From the NCBI GenBank assembly GCA_025093985.1, contig JACAAK010000007.1, forward strand, positions 1,984,001 through 2,048,000: 64,000 bases of DNA. The letters are read 5' to 3'. Source of the DNA: Calvatia gigantea. Taxonomy: Eukaryota > Basidiomycota > Agaricomycetes > Agaricales > Lycoperdaceae. Position 1 is the stretch's first letter, and the number at the start of each line of letters is the position of its first letter. Positions 48,290 through 59,230 of the stretch are shown piece after piece. The position numbers and the translations under genes are program-made. Below the pieces are notes generated by a model. It had not been told where the DNA came from. It made no database searches and saw nothing but the letters and a program-made list of their open reading frames with translations.

Positions 48290-50333
48290 ATGGCCTCTGA
48301 TCGTCCTCCATCGCTTCTCCCTACCCATCCCGAACGCGAACGGAAGTTGTCGACGAAAGTGAAGAAGCAACCTCCACTGAAGAAGCGACATAGTGAGTGC
48401 TTAGACATCTTCCTCCCCCCACCGAATTCGCTCTTCCTTCCGCGCGGTGTCTTGTTGGGGGACCATCCTCGTCCGACAATTTAACTGACGATGTACCCTT
48501 TTCCCCAGCGAAGCCCTGTAAATTCTTCCAGATCGGACGGTGCCCCCACTCTGCAGAAGATTGCAATTTCGTGCATGTGTTAGTTGTTCCCACCCCTGTG
48601 CTACCACTACCTCCGGGAGTGGGAGTGGGGGGATTATGCAGATATTATCCTGTAGGGCGGTGCTCAGGAGAAAGGGTGTGCAGCTGTGGACACGATCACG
48701 GTAAGTATACTTTTTGGCATATGAGTGGGTTGGTGAAACTATATCATATCCCACCGTCTTAGACATCAACTCGTTGGGTGTCCAGTTGAGCAACTTGCAG
48801 TTGAGCCCAAATTCGCCAGTATCTCCCAGTATGTCTCTCCCGCCTCCCGCCCAAGGTGGTACGCGCACTAACACTTTGGGGTAGCGGCACTCTACAACGG
48901 AGACTTCAACTATCCAAGACCGCCCAACGCCTATCCACCAGGCTATTATCCCCCAGCATGGCCTACAAGTCCATACAATGAGCATTCAGGTACAAGCCCC
49001 GTCAGTACTGGCCGCAATCCGGGTGGTCAAAGCATAGGATCCCATGGCCTGGGGTCACCTTCAGTTTCAGTTTCGGCATCGACTGAGAGTTCTGCGACTT
49101 CACAATTAGAGACTCCAGGTCCAGATGGTGGTCCAACTTTGACGCGCTCGAAATTGAGCGGTGCCGAGAGAGATAGCACAAAAGAGCTCCAAGACGAGGA
49201 GGACGCTAATGTAAATCAGGTGCATAATTGTGACGAGGACGTCATCGTCACTGAAAACCCGCAGTTTTCAGAACACGCGCATAATGCGCACCAGTCACAG
49301 ATTCGTGTTATGGACGTAGAACATACTAGGTTTGGTATGGGATTCGGGTTTGGTGGCCATAGCGGCCATAGCCACGGTCACGCAGGAGTAATCGGGGGAG
49401 GTTATCCACTGTCCCCGCCGCCCTCTTGGGAAGCGGGCGGTGCTCATTATTTTGCGCCTTCACCTACGTTGAGCTTTGGGGATCATAAAGCTCCGCGGAC
49501 GAATCCGCCTACGCGCAGTTCCTCGCGTGCGAGTTCCCGGAGCAAAACCGCTAAGTATAAAAGTGCATCACATTCACGTTACTGTAAACGACACCATACT
49601 GATACTCGGATTTTATCAGCGAAGCCGTGTAAATTCTTTAACACGGAAGGGGGATGTCCCAGTGGTGGCAGTTGCACATTGTATGCCCTGTCTTTTTTGG
49701 TTTTGATGGTGACGTTTATTATTTATAGCATACATGATGCAAGTATTCCACCCGTGCCTCCCATCGTCCGCGGTCGTTCGAAGAGCCCCAAGCCACATGA
49801 AAGCGCAGATGATCACACCAAGCCATACAGTATCGCGAAGGATAAGAAGCGCGAGGGGAAGTCTGAGAAGGGCGAGTCACAAGCTGACATTGATCAAGCT
49901 GAAGACAATAAAGAAAAAAGGAAGAACTTCTTCCCTATCACCTGGCGTGTGATCGGTGGGGGTGTGTTGATTGGGGGTAAGCGGGCGGCTGATTCTGTGG
50001 ATAATTTCCATACCGGCCAGGGAGAAGGTTCTTCAGTAGAGGGGGTTGGGGAGGGGAGAGAGAGCGTTAATGACATTCCAATCAGGAAGAAGGGTTTGTT
50101 GAAGTTTGGCATAGGGGGTTCTCGGCCGAGATCGAGGTCGACATCTGCACCTCCGACTCGCCCCGTGGTTGGGGGTGGAAAGGGGGGTAACGACTCTGTG
50201 AGTTCTCCTTGAAGCTTTGTCAGTAGGGAAGCTGAGAAATCGTGTAAACAGTTGTTTTCCGCAGAATCCCCCTGAACAAACAGAATTCCATGCACACAAT
50301 AACGAACGCACTTTGGATGGTACTGTTAAATGA
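48290..50333 (+). CDS. CCCH-type zinc finger protein with three fingers
   Basis: Probable RNA-binding protein. The ATG at 48290 (MASDRPPSLLPTHPERERKL) is followed by a Lys-rich segment. Finger 1 is KPCKFFQIGRCPHSAEDCNF-VH, finger 2 is LCRYYPVGRCSGERVCSCGH, and after about 250 disordered residues finger 3 is KPCKFFNTEGGCPSGGSCTF-IH. The spacing of fingers 2 and 3 fits C-x7/8-C-x5-C-x3-H; finger 1 has x6 in the middle. Introns split finger 1 from the N-terminus (48392-48508) and finger 3 inside its last loop (GT at 49682, acceptor near 49729). The middle is Ser/Gly/Pro-rich with a His run (GGHSGHSHGHAGV). The tail has many Lys/Glu and SRPRSRSTS. A final intron from 50202 to about 50264 gives a C-terminus at 50333; reading through it would stop at 50212. 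Confidence 0.85.
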
Positions 50334-51038
50334 CTGCTATGATTCCTCATCTATCATGCCTTGATTTCGTAAAACCATGATCATGTTCGTTTTCGTTTTC
50401 TCTTGTGGTATACTTTGGAGCGTTTATATTTTCGACCTTCCACTAAACGTTCAGATCGCTTTTCCAGCTTGCACAGTGCTTTTATCTGTATCCTAATTGG
50501 AGTCCGAACAATAATGTAATTTCTTTCCCTATCTCACCTCTTTCTTTCCAAATGCACCGCCCGACTCCCCATAAAGGGTTGCCTTCTGGCTCATAATGCA
50601 TAATACTTCTGGACTGCCTGTACGCTTTTTGACTTTTAGAAAATCACTTGATGCGAGCGGCGCATAGCCGTTAACCTGAAGTGTCAATTCTCCGAAGCGA
50701 GATCCGAGCAACCTGTTTAGGGGAAAGGTCCGGATTAAGGGGTGGGGGGTGCCTATCAGATAAGATAGGATTAATAATATCAAGCATGAGCATCATTTGT
50801 CCGTCAGAGCACGTCAGGTCGCCTAGGTAGTGTTGTTCGATTATTCCAGGGGAATGTAGTCTCGGCCAATATAATTCCGTGGGTAGGGTTTCTTTGACTA
50901 AGTGAACACAAGTCGGGACCCGCCCGAGCGCCGGACAGTGGATTAATACAGCAGGCCAAACAAATTCACAACCGTTTTCTTTCCCACTTTCACCCTCATA
51001 TCCCCCCCTCTCCCCACTGTCATCACGACCACGTACCC
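50334..51038. other. Intergenic stretch, no gene seen
   Basis: About 700 bp between the CCCH gene and heme oxygenase. Minus-strand open frames (50529-50783, 50671-51045) overlap the heme oxygenase promoter and lack recognisable content. Confidence 0.45.
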
Positions 51039-52224
51039 ATGTCAACGATGGTCGCTGCAGAGCCCAACCTCGACCTCTCCCAACCGCTTGCCACCCTCCT
51101 CAGGGAAGCAACGAAAGAGCCCCACCAACGTACAGAGACCAGTCCCGGGGCCAAACTCTTGCTCAGTGGTCAGCTCCCCAAGTACCAGTACGCTCAGTAC
51201 CTCATGATGCTGTGGCACGTGTATGAGTGAGTACTCTTCTTCAAGCTCCGAACATTCAGTTTCATTGCCGTAACTTCGCCCCGGAACTTACAACGTTGCT
51301 ACGGCAGTGCCTTTGAAACTGCACTCGAACAGCACTCAACACACCCGACGCTCGAGCCGACCAACAACCCAGTCCTCCTCGTACGAACTACCGCCTTGGC
51401 GTCTGATATATCTTTCCTTCTTCAGGTCCCTCCGTCAAAGTGGCAAAGTCATCCCTTGCATGCATCACTCCTTACGTCGATGCCAGGGGAGTTGCGAGCT
51501 TACGTTGATCGCATCAACTTCCTCGCGAATTCTTCGGACCCTTCCGCACTTCTGGCTCACTCTTACGTTCGATATCTGGGTGACTTGAGTGGAGGCCAGT
51601 TTATCAGGAGGGTTGCGGTGAAAGCCTATGGATTAGACGAGGCTACTGGCTCAGGTGTCGAGTTCTACGAATTCAAAGAACTCGGTGGTTCGAAGAAGGC
51701 AAACCAGGGAGACATGAAGAAGATCAAAGAATGGTTTAGGGAGGGAATGAATCGAGGAGGAGAAAGGAACGAAGAGGTTAAAGGTCAGTTCGTCGGGTCC
51801 GATTGGCGCCTATTTCCGCTTAATTAAATGATCGTGACGTTGATGTCATTTTATAGCCGTTGTGGTGAACGAGGCTAAACTTGCATTTGAACTCAACACC
51901 GGACTCTTCGATGCTCTCGAGACACTCGCTGCTGAGTCCAAGGAAGACGAAGGCGCCATTGTGACACCGCTCAAGATATCCAAATACAATACAGAGAAAG
52001 CATACGCGTTCGTTTCCGTGGCGGCGTTTATCACCGCAGGTCCGTTAAGCTTACATTGATGCTACTTCCAAATCCGTCATTAATTTTGAGCATGACCGTT
52101 AGCATGTTTAGCCCACTTTATCCTCGTACCGGGTGGTTTTACCGGCGCTAAGGAACATAGAGACCTTCTCGCCTTCTCGCATTGCTGGGTTGCCACTCTT
52201 CTCGCCGGATCCCCCGCTCATTAA
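51039..52224 (+). CDS. HMX1: Heme oxygenase (HMX1-like)
   Basis: Degrades heme to biliverdin, CO and iron; in fungi an ER-membrane enzyme important for iron reuse. The ATG at 51039 begins MSTMVAAEPNLDLSQPLATL. The proximal His lies in LREATKEPHQRTETSPGAKL, then QYAQYLMMLWHVY. After introns come AFETALEQHSTHPTLEPTNN, VPPSKWQSHPLHASLL and INFLANSSDPSALLAHSYVR. The distal-helix motif is YLGDLSGGQFIRRVAVKAYG, followed by VNEAKLAFELNTGLFDALET. The C-terminal hydrophobic stretch (AFVSVAAFITAACLAHFILV) may anchor it in the membrane, with about 30 residues following, stop at 52222-52224. Five exons. All conserved heme contacts that can be judged by eye are present. Confidence 0.92.
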
Positions 52225-53894
52225 GGGCTTCACTTCCTAACAATATGGCTTAATATTGGTTATATTTCATATGATATATACGCAATGACGGACATTGGTG
52301 TAGTTAATTTACTCCCTCGTCCGCGTCGGCATACTCATCCTTATCTTCACCTGATTTTCACATTCTTGTACTATTAGCGTTGTCTTTGGCATTCTCTGGT
52401 GGATTTCCATGATATGATTGTGGCGTTTCGGTACTTCAAGATTGACGTAACCAGCCGAATACGACGAGGATGAAATGGTGGTTGGCCTGGACAATCTGGG
52501 GTTAAGTTACTCTGGCGCAAGAAGTGATGCCGGGTGTGATGCGTCGGGACTCTCGAGACGGAAGCACTGAGAGTAGTTAGGTCCCGCCTGTCCAAGGATC
52601 TAAATTATGACAAATTTGAACAAGTAGGAAACATGAAGTGACGATGTCACGGGAATACTGGAGTAACCTATCCATAGAACTTGGACGCTGCTGGATTTAG
52701 TGTTAACTTCAATGCTTGCATCTAGTCTAGAGGGGAATCCAGAAGCGAATTTTATCTAAGCCCATACAGGCGCTTTGTTTACGGCGACCTTTTTTTTTCT
52801 CAAATTCCGCGTCCATGCACCACTACAAACAGAATTACCGCTCGCCGCTGAGACGCAGTGGGTCTACATCTACAGGAAAGCTCTGAAAAAGTCGTTCTCC
52901 TTATCCTTGCTGGTGATCCCTTTCTGCAGAATCAAGACAAAAACAACTCTAATAGCACAACCCACTGATATGGGAGCAACAGGCTCATTCTGTGTTGTTA
53001 GTTAGTCTGTGTGATTGCTGTTGCTGCCAACGGACTGACATAGGTCGTGTCAACTTCATCGCAGAATTTTCAAATTCTTCTACACTTCTGGCACGTTCTT
53101 ATTTTGCTACCTGGACGATTTGGGTGGAGACCAAATTGTCCGGGGTAATTATTACAAGGGTACTTGGACTTGATAAAGCGACTGGCTCAGGTGTCGAACT
53201 CTATGAGTGCAAGGATCCGGTGCTCCAAGAAGGCAAGCGAAGGCAGCCTGGAGAAGATCAAGAACTTCGGGGAGAAACGGAGAAGACGAACCTTAAAGTC
53301 GATAATTTGGGACCGCTTAATGCCCAATTTCCGTCATTCGTAGCCAGTGTCGTGAATATAACAAAAATTGAGTGTTCTACACGGGACGCTTTAACGTCCT
53401 TAACGTGCTTAGTGCCGATGTAGGAGGGGGTGGGGGGACATTAGGGCGTTACTCAACGCGTTGCACTGAGCGATTGAGCCGTGGTCTACGGATCCGATGC
53501 TCTTGAGATTTGTTGATGCGGAGCTGAGGGTGTTTCGGAGGTTTTCGGGTCGCAAGCAGTTTCATTTTCACCCGCTCCGTCCAGTCTCAAAATCCCGCAT
53601 GAATTTGATCTGGCGACCTGGTTGAGCGAATTTGGGCTTTTCGAGACTTTCTGGGCTTCGCAGCAGGAATTTTTGGGGTTGGGCCCGAAAACCACACCTC
53701 TTCAATGTCGCAGTAACTGCCTACTGGAATCTGAGTTCAGGGCGAGCACTGGATATCCATGCACAAAAAAATTTCGGGCTGGGCGAACACACGAGAACGA
53801 CCGATTCGTCATTATATAGAATGGAATTATAAAGCTAGTGAGAGTATACCGTTAAATCTTAATCGTACACGCTTTCTCCCGAGTTTCACAGTCA
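52225..53894. other. Intergenic stretch containing the heme oxygenase relic
   Basis: Apart from the relic at 53040-53275 no supported gene. Overlapping open frames at 53486-53832 on both strands lack motifs. Confidence 0.45.
53040..53275 (+). pseudogene. Relic of a second heme oxygenase gene
   Basis: About 800 bp downstream of the intact gene. One frame reads GRVNFIAEFSNSSTLLARSY and, further on, GLDKATGSGVELYECKD. These match INFLANSSDPSALLAHSY and GLDEATGSGVEFYEFKE of the intact protein. The central distal-helix block appears only in another frame as CYLDDLGGDQIVRG (compare RYLGDLSGGQFIRR). At least two frame changes are therefore needed. The N-terminal half with the proximal His was not found. 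The divergence suggests an old tandem copy that has decayed. Confidence 0.8.
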
Positions 53895-55858
53895 TCACCG
53901 TTGAATGTTGCCCTCATCTTTCTCTTTCCTATGTTTCCTGCGACTTCGAACAGTAAGGAGACCAGCGATTACAACGACTCCGACGACTGCAGCGCCAGCG
54001 ACGATATAATATACTGCGGGTGACCTGTTCTCGTCGCTCTTGCCAAGAAGACCTTGTTCGCCGGTAGTATCGACACCACCTAATCTGACCTTGACAAAAT
54101 CTTGGTGGGCTGGTTTCACAACATAACATTTAGTGTGGGGAATGCAGAGAGTGGGAGGGGAGGAGGATGTACCTTCGGTGATGTTAGTAATGGAGTACAT
54201 TTGAACGTATGGGTCCTTGTTTGCAGACGTGGACATGTTACCTCCGAGAATAAAGTCGCCGTAGTCGAATAGGGTGTAAACGTTCCTCACTGTGTGGGGG
54301 TCAAGTTATATGTCAGGTTTGAGAGGAGCCAAGAGAGAGCGTACTAAAAGCCATGCCCAGAACGAGGTCATAAGCGGGTGTACTGCCTCTATCATACGTA
54401 AAGGGTTGGAACTAGTATCACATTGTTAGCCTAATAGAACGGGTGCACGAGATACAGAAGGGGACGTACGGAACCAATGCACACAGGTACTCCGTGGCTG
54501 TTTGTCATATTCTTGAGGCCGAACACTCCCGGATCAAGTGTCATATCGAGTGGATGCATAGGGTGCCTTTTCCTGCCAAACACGAATGTGACATTCACTT
54601 CAAGTTCACAGGGAAGTACCCAGACTCCGCCGATGCCTTTGACAGCACTATATTCGGCGTCTTTGTACCTGCCATATATCGAGTCTGCAACGGCGCTTGA
54701 AAGTGCAGGGTGAGGCGTTGCTGGAAATGTTAGGGTGGAGGGTAAACACACCGAGGAACTTGAGGTAAAGTGAAACCGCAATCCAAGACAGTAGTCATTC
54801 TGTCCTTTCCTCCGTCAGTTGAAGAGGTTAGAGGGATCGGATGGCCGTCAGGCCCAAGAATCCCATCCTCGTCTAGCTGCACTTGGAAGTGCTGGTTGTG
54901 GGTGTCGGGTTGTGGGACGAGAGTGATGGGAAGTCTTGGTTCATTGAGTATTCGGTTGTATTCCGGAAGGACGGAACCGATTGTGATTGTCCCGTTAAAG
55001 AATGTCGTCGGGTCTTATATCGGCATTAGACAGAAAAGGAACATGTGGGGGAGAAGGCGACAGGAAGCGACTTACCGCGTTTCCGGCCGAGGAGGATGGT
55101 GAAATAGTTCGGAGTTGAGGGGTCTTGGAGGAACAGGCGGTCTAGGACTGGAGCACCGGGAGAGCTGGGTAGTTTTGAGAGAATGAATGAGCCGGAACTG
55201 GGGCCCAAGCCTGTATCACGAACGTATGAACGAGCCGTGAAGTAGAAGGGAGTTTAGTTGGGGGTACCTAAGATGCCTATGCCCTCCTGATTTTTGGTTG
55301 AAGGTGTGATTTGAACTGCGCATACTCTCGGTCAACGGGTGGGAAAAGGAGCGTGGAATCGGAAACCTACGGAATGTTTGATTTTCGATGATATGGTCTC
55401 CCAGTTCGAGACGGGCAGTTTTGACGGGGCCTTTCGCGATGAGTAAGTATGGTTATTCACGTTGTTATGCAGAAAGTGCACCTTCAACTTTTCCAATTGC
55501 ATAGTTTATGCTTGCATTGACAGCAGTGTCATTGCTTTGTTGCACGTTCCCCGCTACCCACAGATCGGCGCTGCAGTGATATTTTAGATATGAGAGAGCA
55601 GGTTTACATAAAGAGTATAAATGCGGCACACCTGCCCGTATCAACCAGCACTTGAAAATTCTGACCCCCAAGGATGATGTCCGTATGATAGCCGATGTCC
55701 CCCGAATTATTAAGTGCTATTGGTGCAGCGCGTGGCAGCAGGTGACTGCGCCAGTGGCTGTGTCGTCTGGTCGCACGCAGGTCGAGTTGGAAGGCGGTAA
55801 GGGGGTCGATTAAAAGAAAGAAATATGCGACCAAGCCCGCAGGGAGAGAACATAACAT
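53895..55858 (-). CDS. Membrane-anchored pepsin-like aspartic protease (family A1), minus-strand copy
   Basis: Secretory aspartic protease with a C-terminal membrane span (yapsin-like arrangement). The ATG at 55858 gives a leader MLCSLPAGLVAYFFLLIDPL. The first catalytic motif is split by an intron: FQVLVDTGS / ADLWVAG, a canonical DTGS once spliced. Further blocks are VQQSNDTAVNASINYAIGKV, GILGLGPSSGSFILSKLPSS, YFTILLGRK, QVQLDEDGILGPDGHPIPLT, the second motif TTVLDCGFTLPQVP, DSIYGRYKDAEYS, LVLGMAFS, and a tail VKVRLGGVDT with the span YYIVAGAAVVGVVVIAGLLT. It ends at 53895-53897. The second catalytic triad is Asp-Cys-Gly where Asp-Ser/Thr-Gly is usual. Divergent from its paralogue with 185 bp between start codons. 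Confidence 0.87.
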
Positions 55859-56043
55859 TGTATACGGGAGCGAATAAGAGGCGCATGGCGCCTCGGTCTC
55901 TTGTCGGTGTTGAGCCAACCCTGAGTGCAGGCCGAAGGGCCTTGGCATTACCACACTTACGCAAAAATAATTAATAAATAATACAAACTCTGCTCAGAAC
56001 TACCATCGCTCGTTTGTCCATCCGTTCATTTCTCTCTCCTTTT
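55859..56043. promoter_or_regulatory. Shared promoter of the divergent protease pair
   Basis: 185 bp between the two inferred start codons. AT-rich sequence at about 55963-55985 (AAAAATAATTAATAAATAAT) is the only TATA-like element. Co-regulation is an inference from the geometry. Confidence 0.4.
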
Positions 56044-58379
56044 ATGCCAACTCTCCCCTTCTCTCTTGCTCTCCTGGTTCTCTCTGCTAATGCTATTCGT
56101 GTCCCATTCGAAATCCGCTTTTCAGACGACGGCCCACCCACTTCACTAACACGCAGATCACCCACAACAGTATCCAACACCGGGAATGCCCAATATGTGA
56201 GCAACATCACTCTTGGAGGAGTAACGCTTCCTGTTCTGCTGGACACTGGAAGGTCTGCCCAGTCATCTACCTTCCTCCTTGGTTTTATCCTGATCCTCAA
56301 TCATCAGCTCTGATCTTTGGGCTTCATTTCCGACATCTCAACAACCCTCGATTACCGACCTTGGCAAGACTGTGTCTCTCAATTATGCTGTTGGCAAAGT
56401 TTCCGGTTTGTAGAACCCCTTCCCCTTCGCAAGACGAAGCGTTGACCGTCCCTCTAGGAAGCATTGCTGCCACCTCTCTTTCATTTGGAGGCTATAAAGT
56501 CGATAACCAAGCAATCCGTATGTTCCCCTCTTTCATCTATAAAAAACGCCGTCTGTTTATCTCCTGCACTATCGTAGTCTACGTTAGCGACACGAGTTCA
56601 TTCACCTCCGATATCCACTCCCAGGGCTATGACGGCCTCCTAGGTCTCGGCCCAAACGCTGGTAGTCTTGTCCGCAAGAAAATTAAAGATGACAGCAGAG
56701 GCGACACCATGCTCACACACATATTCGAAACCCACGGCCTCTCAGACAACTACATCAGCTTTTTGCTTGATCGCAAAGGCGACCCCTCAGATGCGTTCAA
56801 AGGCCAGCTTACTGTCTCCGAAGTCGTTCCCGGTTTCGAAAATATCACTTCAATGCCAAAGATGGATGTTGACAAGGTCAACCGTCTGTTAAAAGCTGGT
56901 GCGTTTTTTCGAGAGTTTCTCACACGCACTTGATGGGCTCCTAAACGGTGGTCTGCGGGCGAATAGATCAGCACTGGCAAATTCTGACGGACAAGGACAA
57001 CGGAATCATAGGTCCTGACGGTCAACCTCTCAAGGTTGATTCGATTGTCCCTGGATGTCCAGACGGCCAGCTTGTCGCTGTCATTGACAGTGGGTAAGCA
57101 TCTCCAGATGCACATAGCCCGAATCAATCCCCGTTGACTGGTTACCATCACAGATTTACATTTTCCCAAGTGCCTCGTGATATTTCGGACCAAATTTATG
57201 GCCGCATCAAAGGTGCATATTATGATACCAAGGAAGAGTTTTGGATGGTACCTTGTGGCCAGGCTGTTAACCTCACTTTCAATTTCGGTGGAAAGCCCTA
57301 TCCTGTGCATCCGCTCGATACTGTCGATGACAATTTCAACCGCGTGGATTCGACTGGCCAAAAAATCTGCCTTGGCGCCGTGAGTACAATTCCTACAAAC
57401 AGTCAGCTAAATACTGAAGCATGCGCATGCGTAGTTCCAGCCCATTACTTCTGCCTTCTCCATCCTGGGTCATTATGACATGATCCTTGGCATGAGTTTT
57501 CGTCAGTGCCTTTCTCTTACCTCCCTTTCTTCCGAAGCTCATTCTTTACATCCTTCCCCAGTCCGTAACACCTACACCCTCCTCGACTTTGGTAACTGGA
57601 TCGACGTCTCCGCAAAAACAGCAGACCACCCTTACATCCAACTCGCGTCTGTCACCGACCCTACCGTCGCCCACTCCGACTTCGTGAAAGTTCGTCTCGG
57701 AGGCGTTGATACTGCCGGAGACAGCAAATGGCAACTCCTCCCCGCAGATCAGATGCAACATTCGCCCGTATCGGAAGAAGAAAAGAAGAAAAAATACCAG
57801 GAGATGGTGTTGAGTCGGTGGCCATATATTTTGCTCGGGTGTCTGGTGCTCACACTTGGCCTAACCGGTTATTGTATCTGGAGGTGTTGCTGCAGGAAGG
57901 GAAGGAGTAGAGGAGGAAAAACAGGAGGCGGAGGGAAGCTGGCCGGGTTATTTAAGAGGGGTGGTGCTAAGAGGAACGCGAATCGAGGCTTCGATGGTGA
58001 AGAGCTGAAGGACAACAGCAATAAACACATGACGCAAGATGAAAGCTCGCCATATTATCCTGCTTCGGGCCAAAACAATCTTAGCATGTACCCGCTTAAC
58101 CGGACAAGTTCAAATCACTCACAGCAATCGCTAACTGCTTATTCCTCACCATCACGAACCAACTTACACCCGAATAACCCCTACTCTGGCGGGCAGAATT
58201 GGGATAACGGGAGTTCGTACTCTTTGCATGGGCCACCATCGCCCACCGGAGTGCAATATCCACAATCGACCTATGCTGTGAATCCGCATGCAACGGCGAG
58301 CGTTGCCAGTGTACACATGCAGAGACAAGAGTACGGCGGATATGGTGGAAACGAGTATGCTGGTCAATATACTCGGTGA
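56044..58379 (+). CDS. Membrane-anchored pepsin-like aspartic protease (family A1) with long cytosolic tail
   Basis: Paralogue of the preceding gene. The ATG at 56044 gives a signal peptide (MPTLPFSLALLVLSANAIRV). A short propeptide region with a dibasic site (TRRSP) follows. The first motif spliced across an intron is LPVLLDTGS / SDLWASF. Then come VSLNYAVGKVSG, GYDGLLGLGPNAGSLVRKKI, NYISFLLDRKGDP, WQILTDKDNGIIGPDGQPLK, the second motif VAVIDSGFTFSQVPRDIS, YYDTKEEFWMVPCGQAVNLT and YDMILGMSF. Both Asp residues sit in canonical motifs. The stem FVKVRLGGVDTAGD is shared with the minus-strand copy. The span is YILLGCLVLTLGLTGYCIWR, then CCCRKGR (possible palmitoylation) and a tail of about 150 residues rich in Ser, Asn, Tyr and Pro. 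Eight or so introns. Stop at 58377-58379. Confidence 0.9.
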
Positions 58380-59230
58380 TCATGGCCTTTTCAGGTTTTC
58401 CAAAACTATCTCATTCTGTGCTTTATTTTTCCCCATGCTGGCGTCTGGGACGACCATATGAATAATTTAGTATTCCCTTACTCTGGCTATCGATCCACGC
58501 CTCTTGACTGGACTGTTGTTTTATATACCTGAACTCTTGATTACTGGGTCGCATATACTTGATTTTGTTGGTTTTGGAAGTGCTCAATTGGAACACCCTG
58601 GTTGGTTTGCGCAGTTTTACCATCCGGTTCAACTGCCTTTTGAAGGAAGCATGACGCGACCTGAGGCGAGGATATCATTTTTATCAGGTAGGAATAGTTT
58701 TCGATTTACGCGGGCCAAACGTGATTCCGTGCGATAGAAACACTCGAAATGCGTTACAAACTGACAAACATGGCTTAAAAATCCGCCCCCGCGGAATGTA
58801 AAGAAGACACAATTTCAAAACCAGGACTTTATATCCTGGACTCAGGACGGTCCAGGACCCAGCGCTCAGCAGCGGTTGGCGCCCGCTTGTCTAGCTCCTT
58901 TCAGCATCTCGTCCATCCTTTATTTGGTTCAATATATTTCCTAAGATAATTGGCTGTTCTACATAGAAAGTACGATATACTGCATAATCACAATGTAGGG
59001 TGGAGAGGTTACAAAGAATTGTGTCTATTGGGTCCGTTGACATAGTTAATGGAGATAGATTGCTACAATGTGGAAAAAGCGAAAAGGGGAGGTACAGTAG
59101 GCGCACAACAAGAAAAAAAAAGGCCGAATCATTCAGGGAAACTTCCGAGAATTATAAACGCATCAGTCAATCAGAACAACTTGAAATGACGTCCAAAAAT
59201 CCTCACGTCCCCACCCCCGGGCCCGGCGGA
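58380..59230. other. Intergenic stretch, no gene seen
   Basis: 850 bp between the protease and arrestin genes, which converge here. Only short unsupported open frames. Confidence 0.45.

Noticed and set aside
53486..53832. Open frames on both strands next to the heme oxygenase relic
   Set aside because: Mutually overlapping, no recognisable domain and no transposon terminal structure seen.
56200..56330. Apparent DTGR instead of DTGS in the first catalytic motif of both aspartic proteases
   Set aside because: Arises from reading into the intron. Splicing at the GT directly after GGA AG / GGC AG gives DTGS-SDLW and DTGS-ADLW in the two genes.
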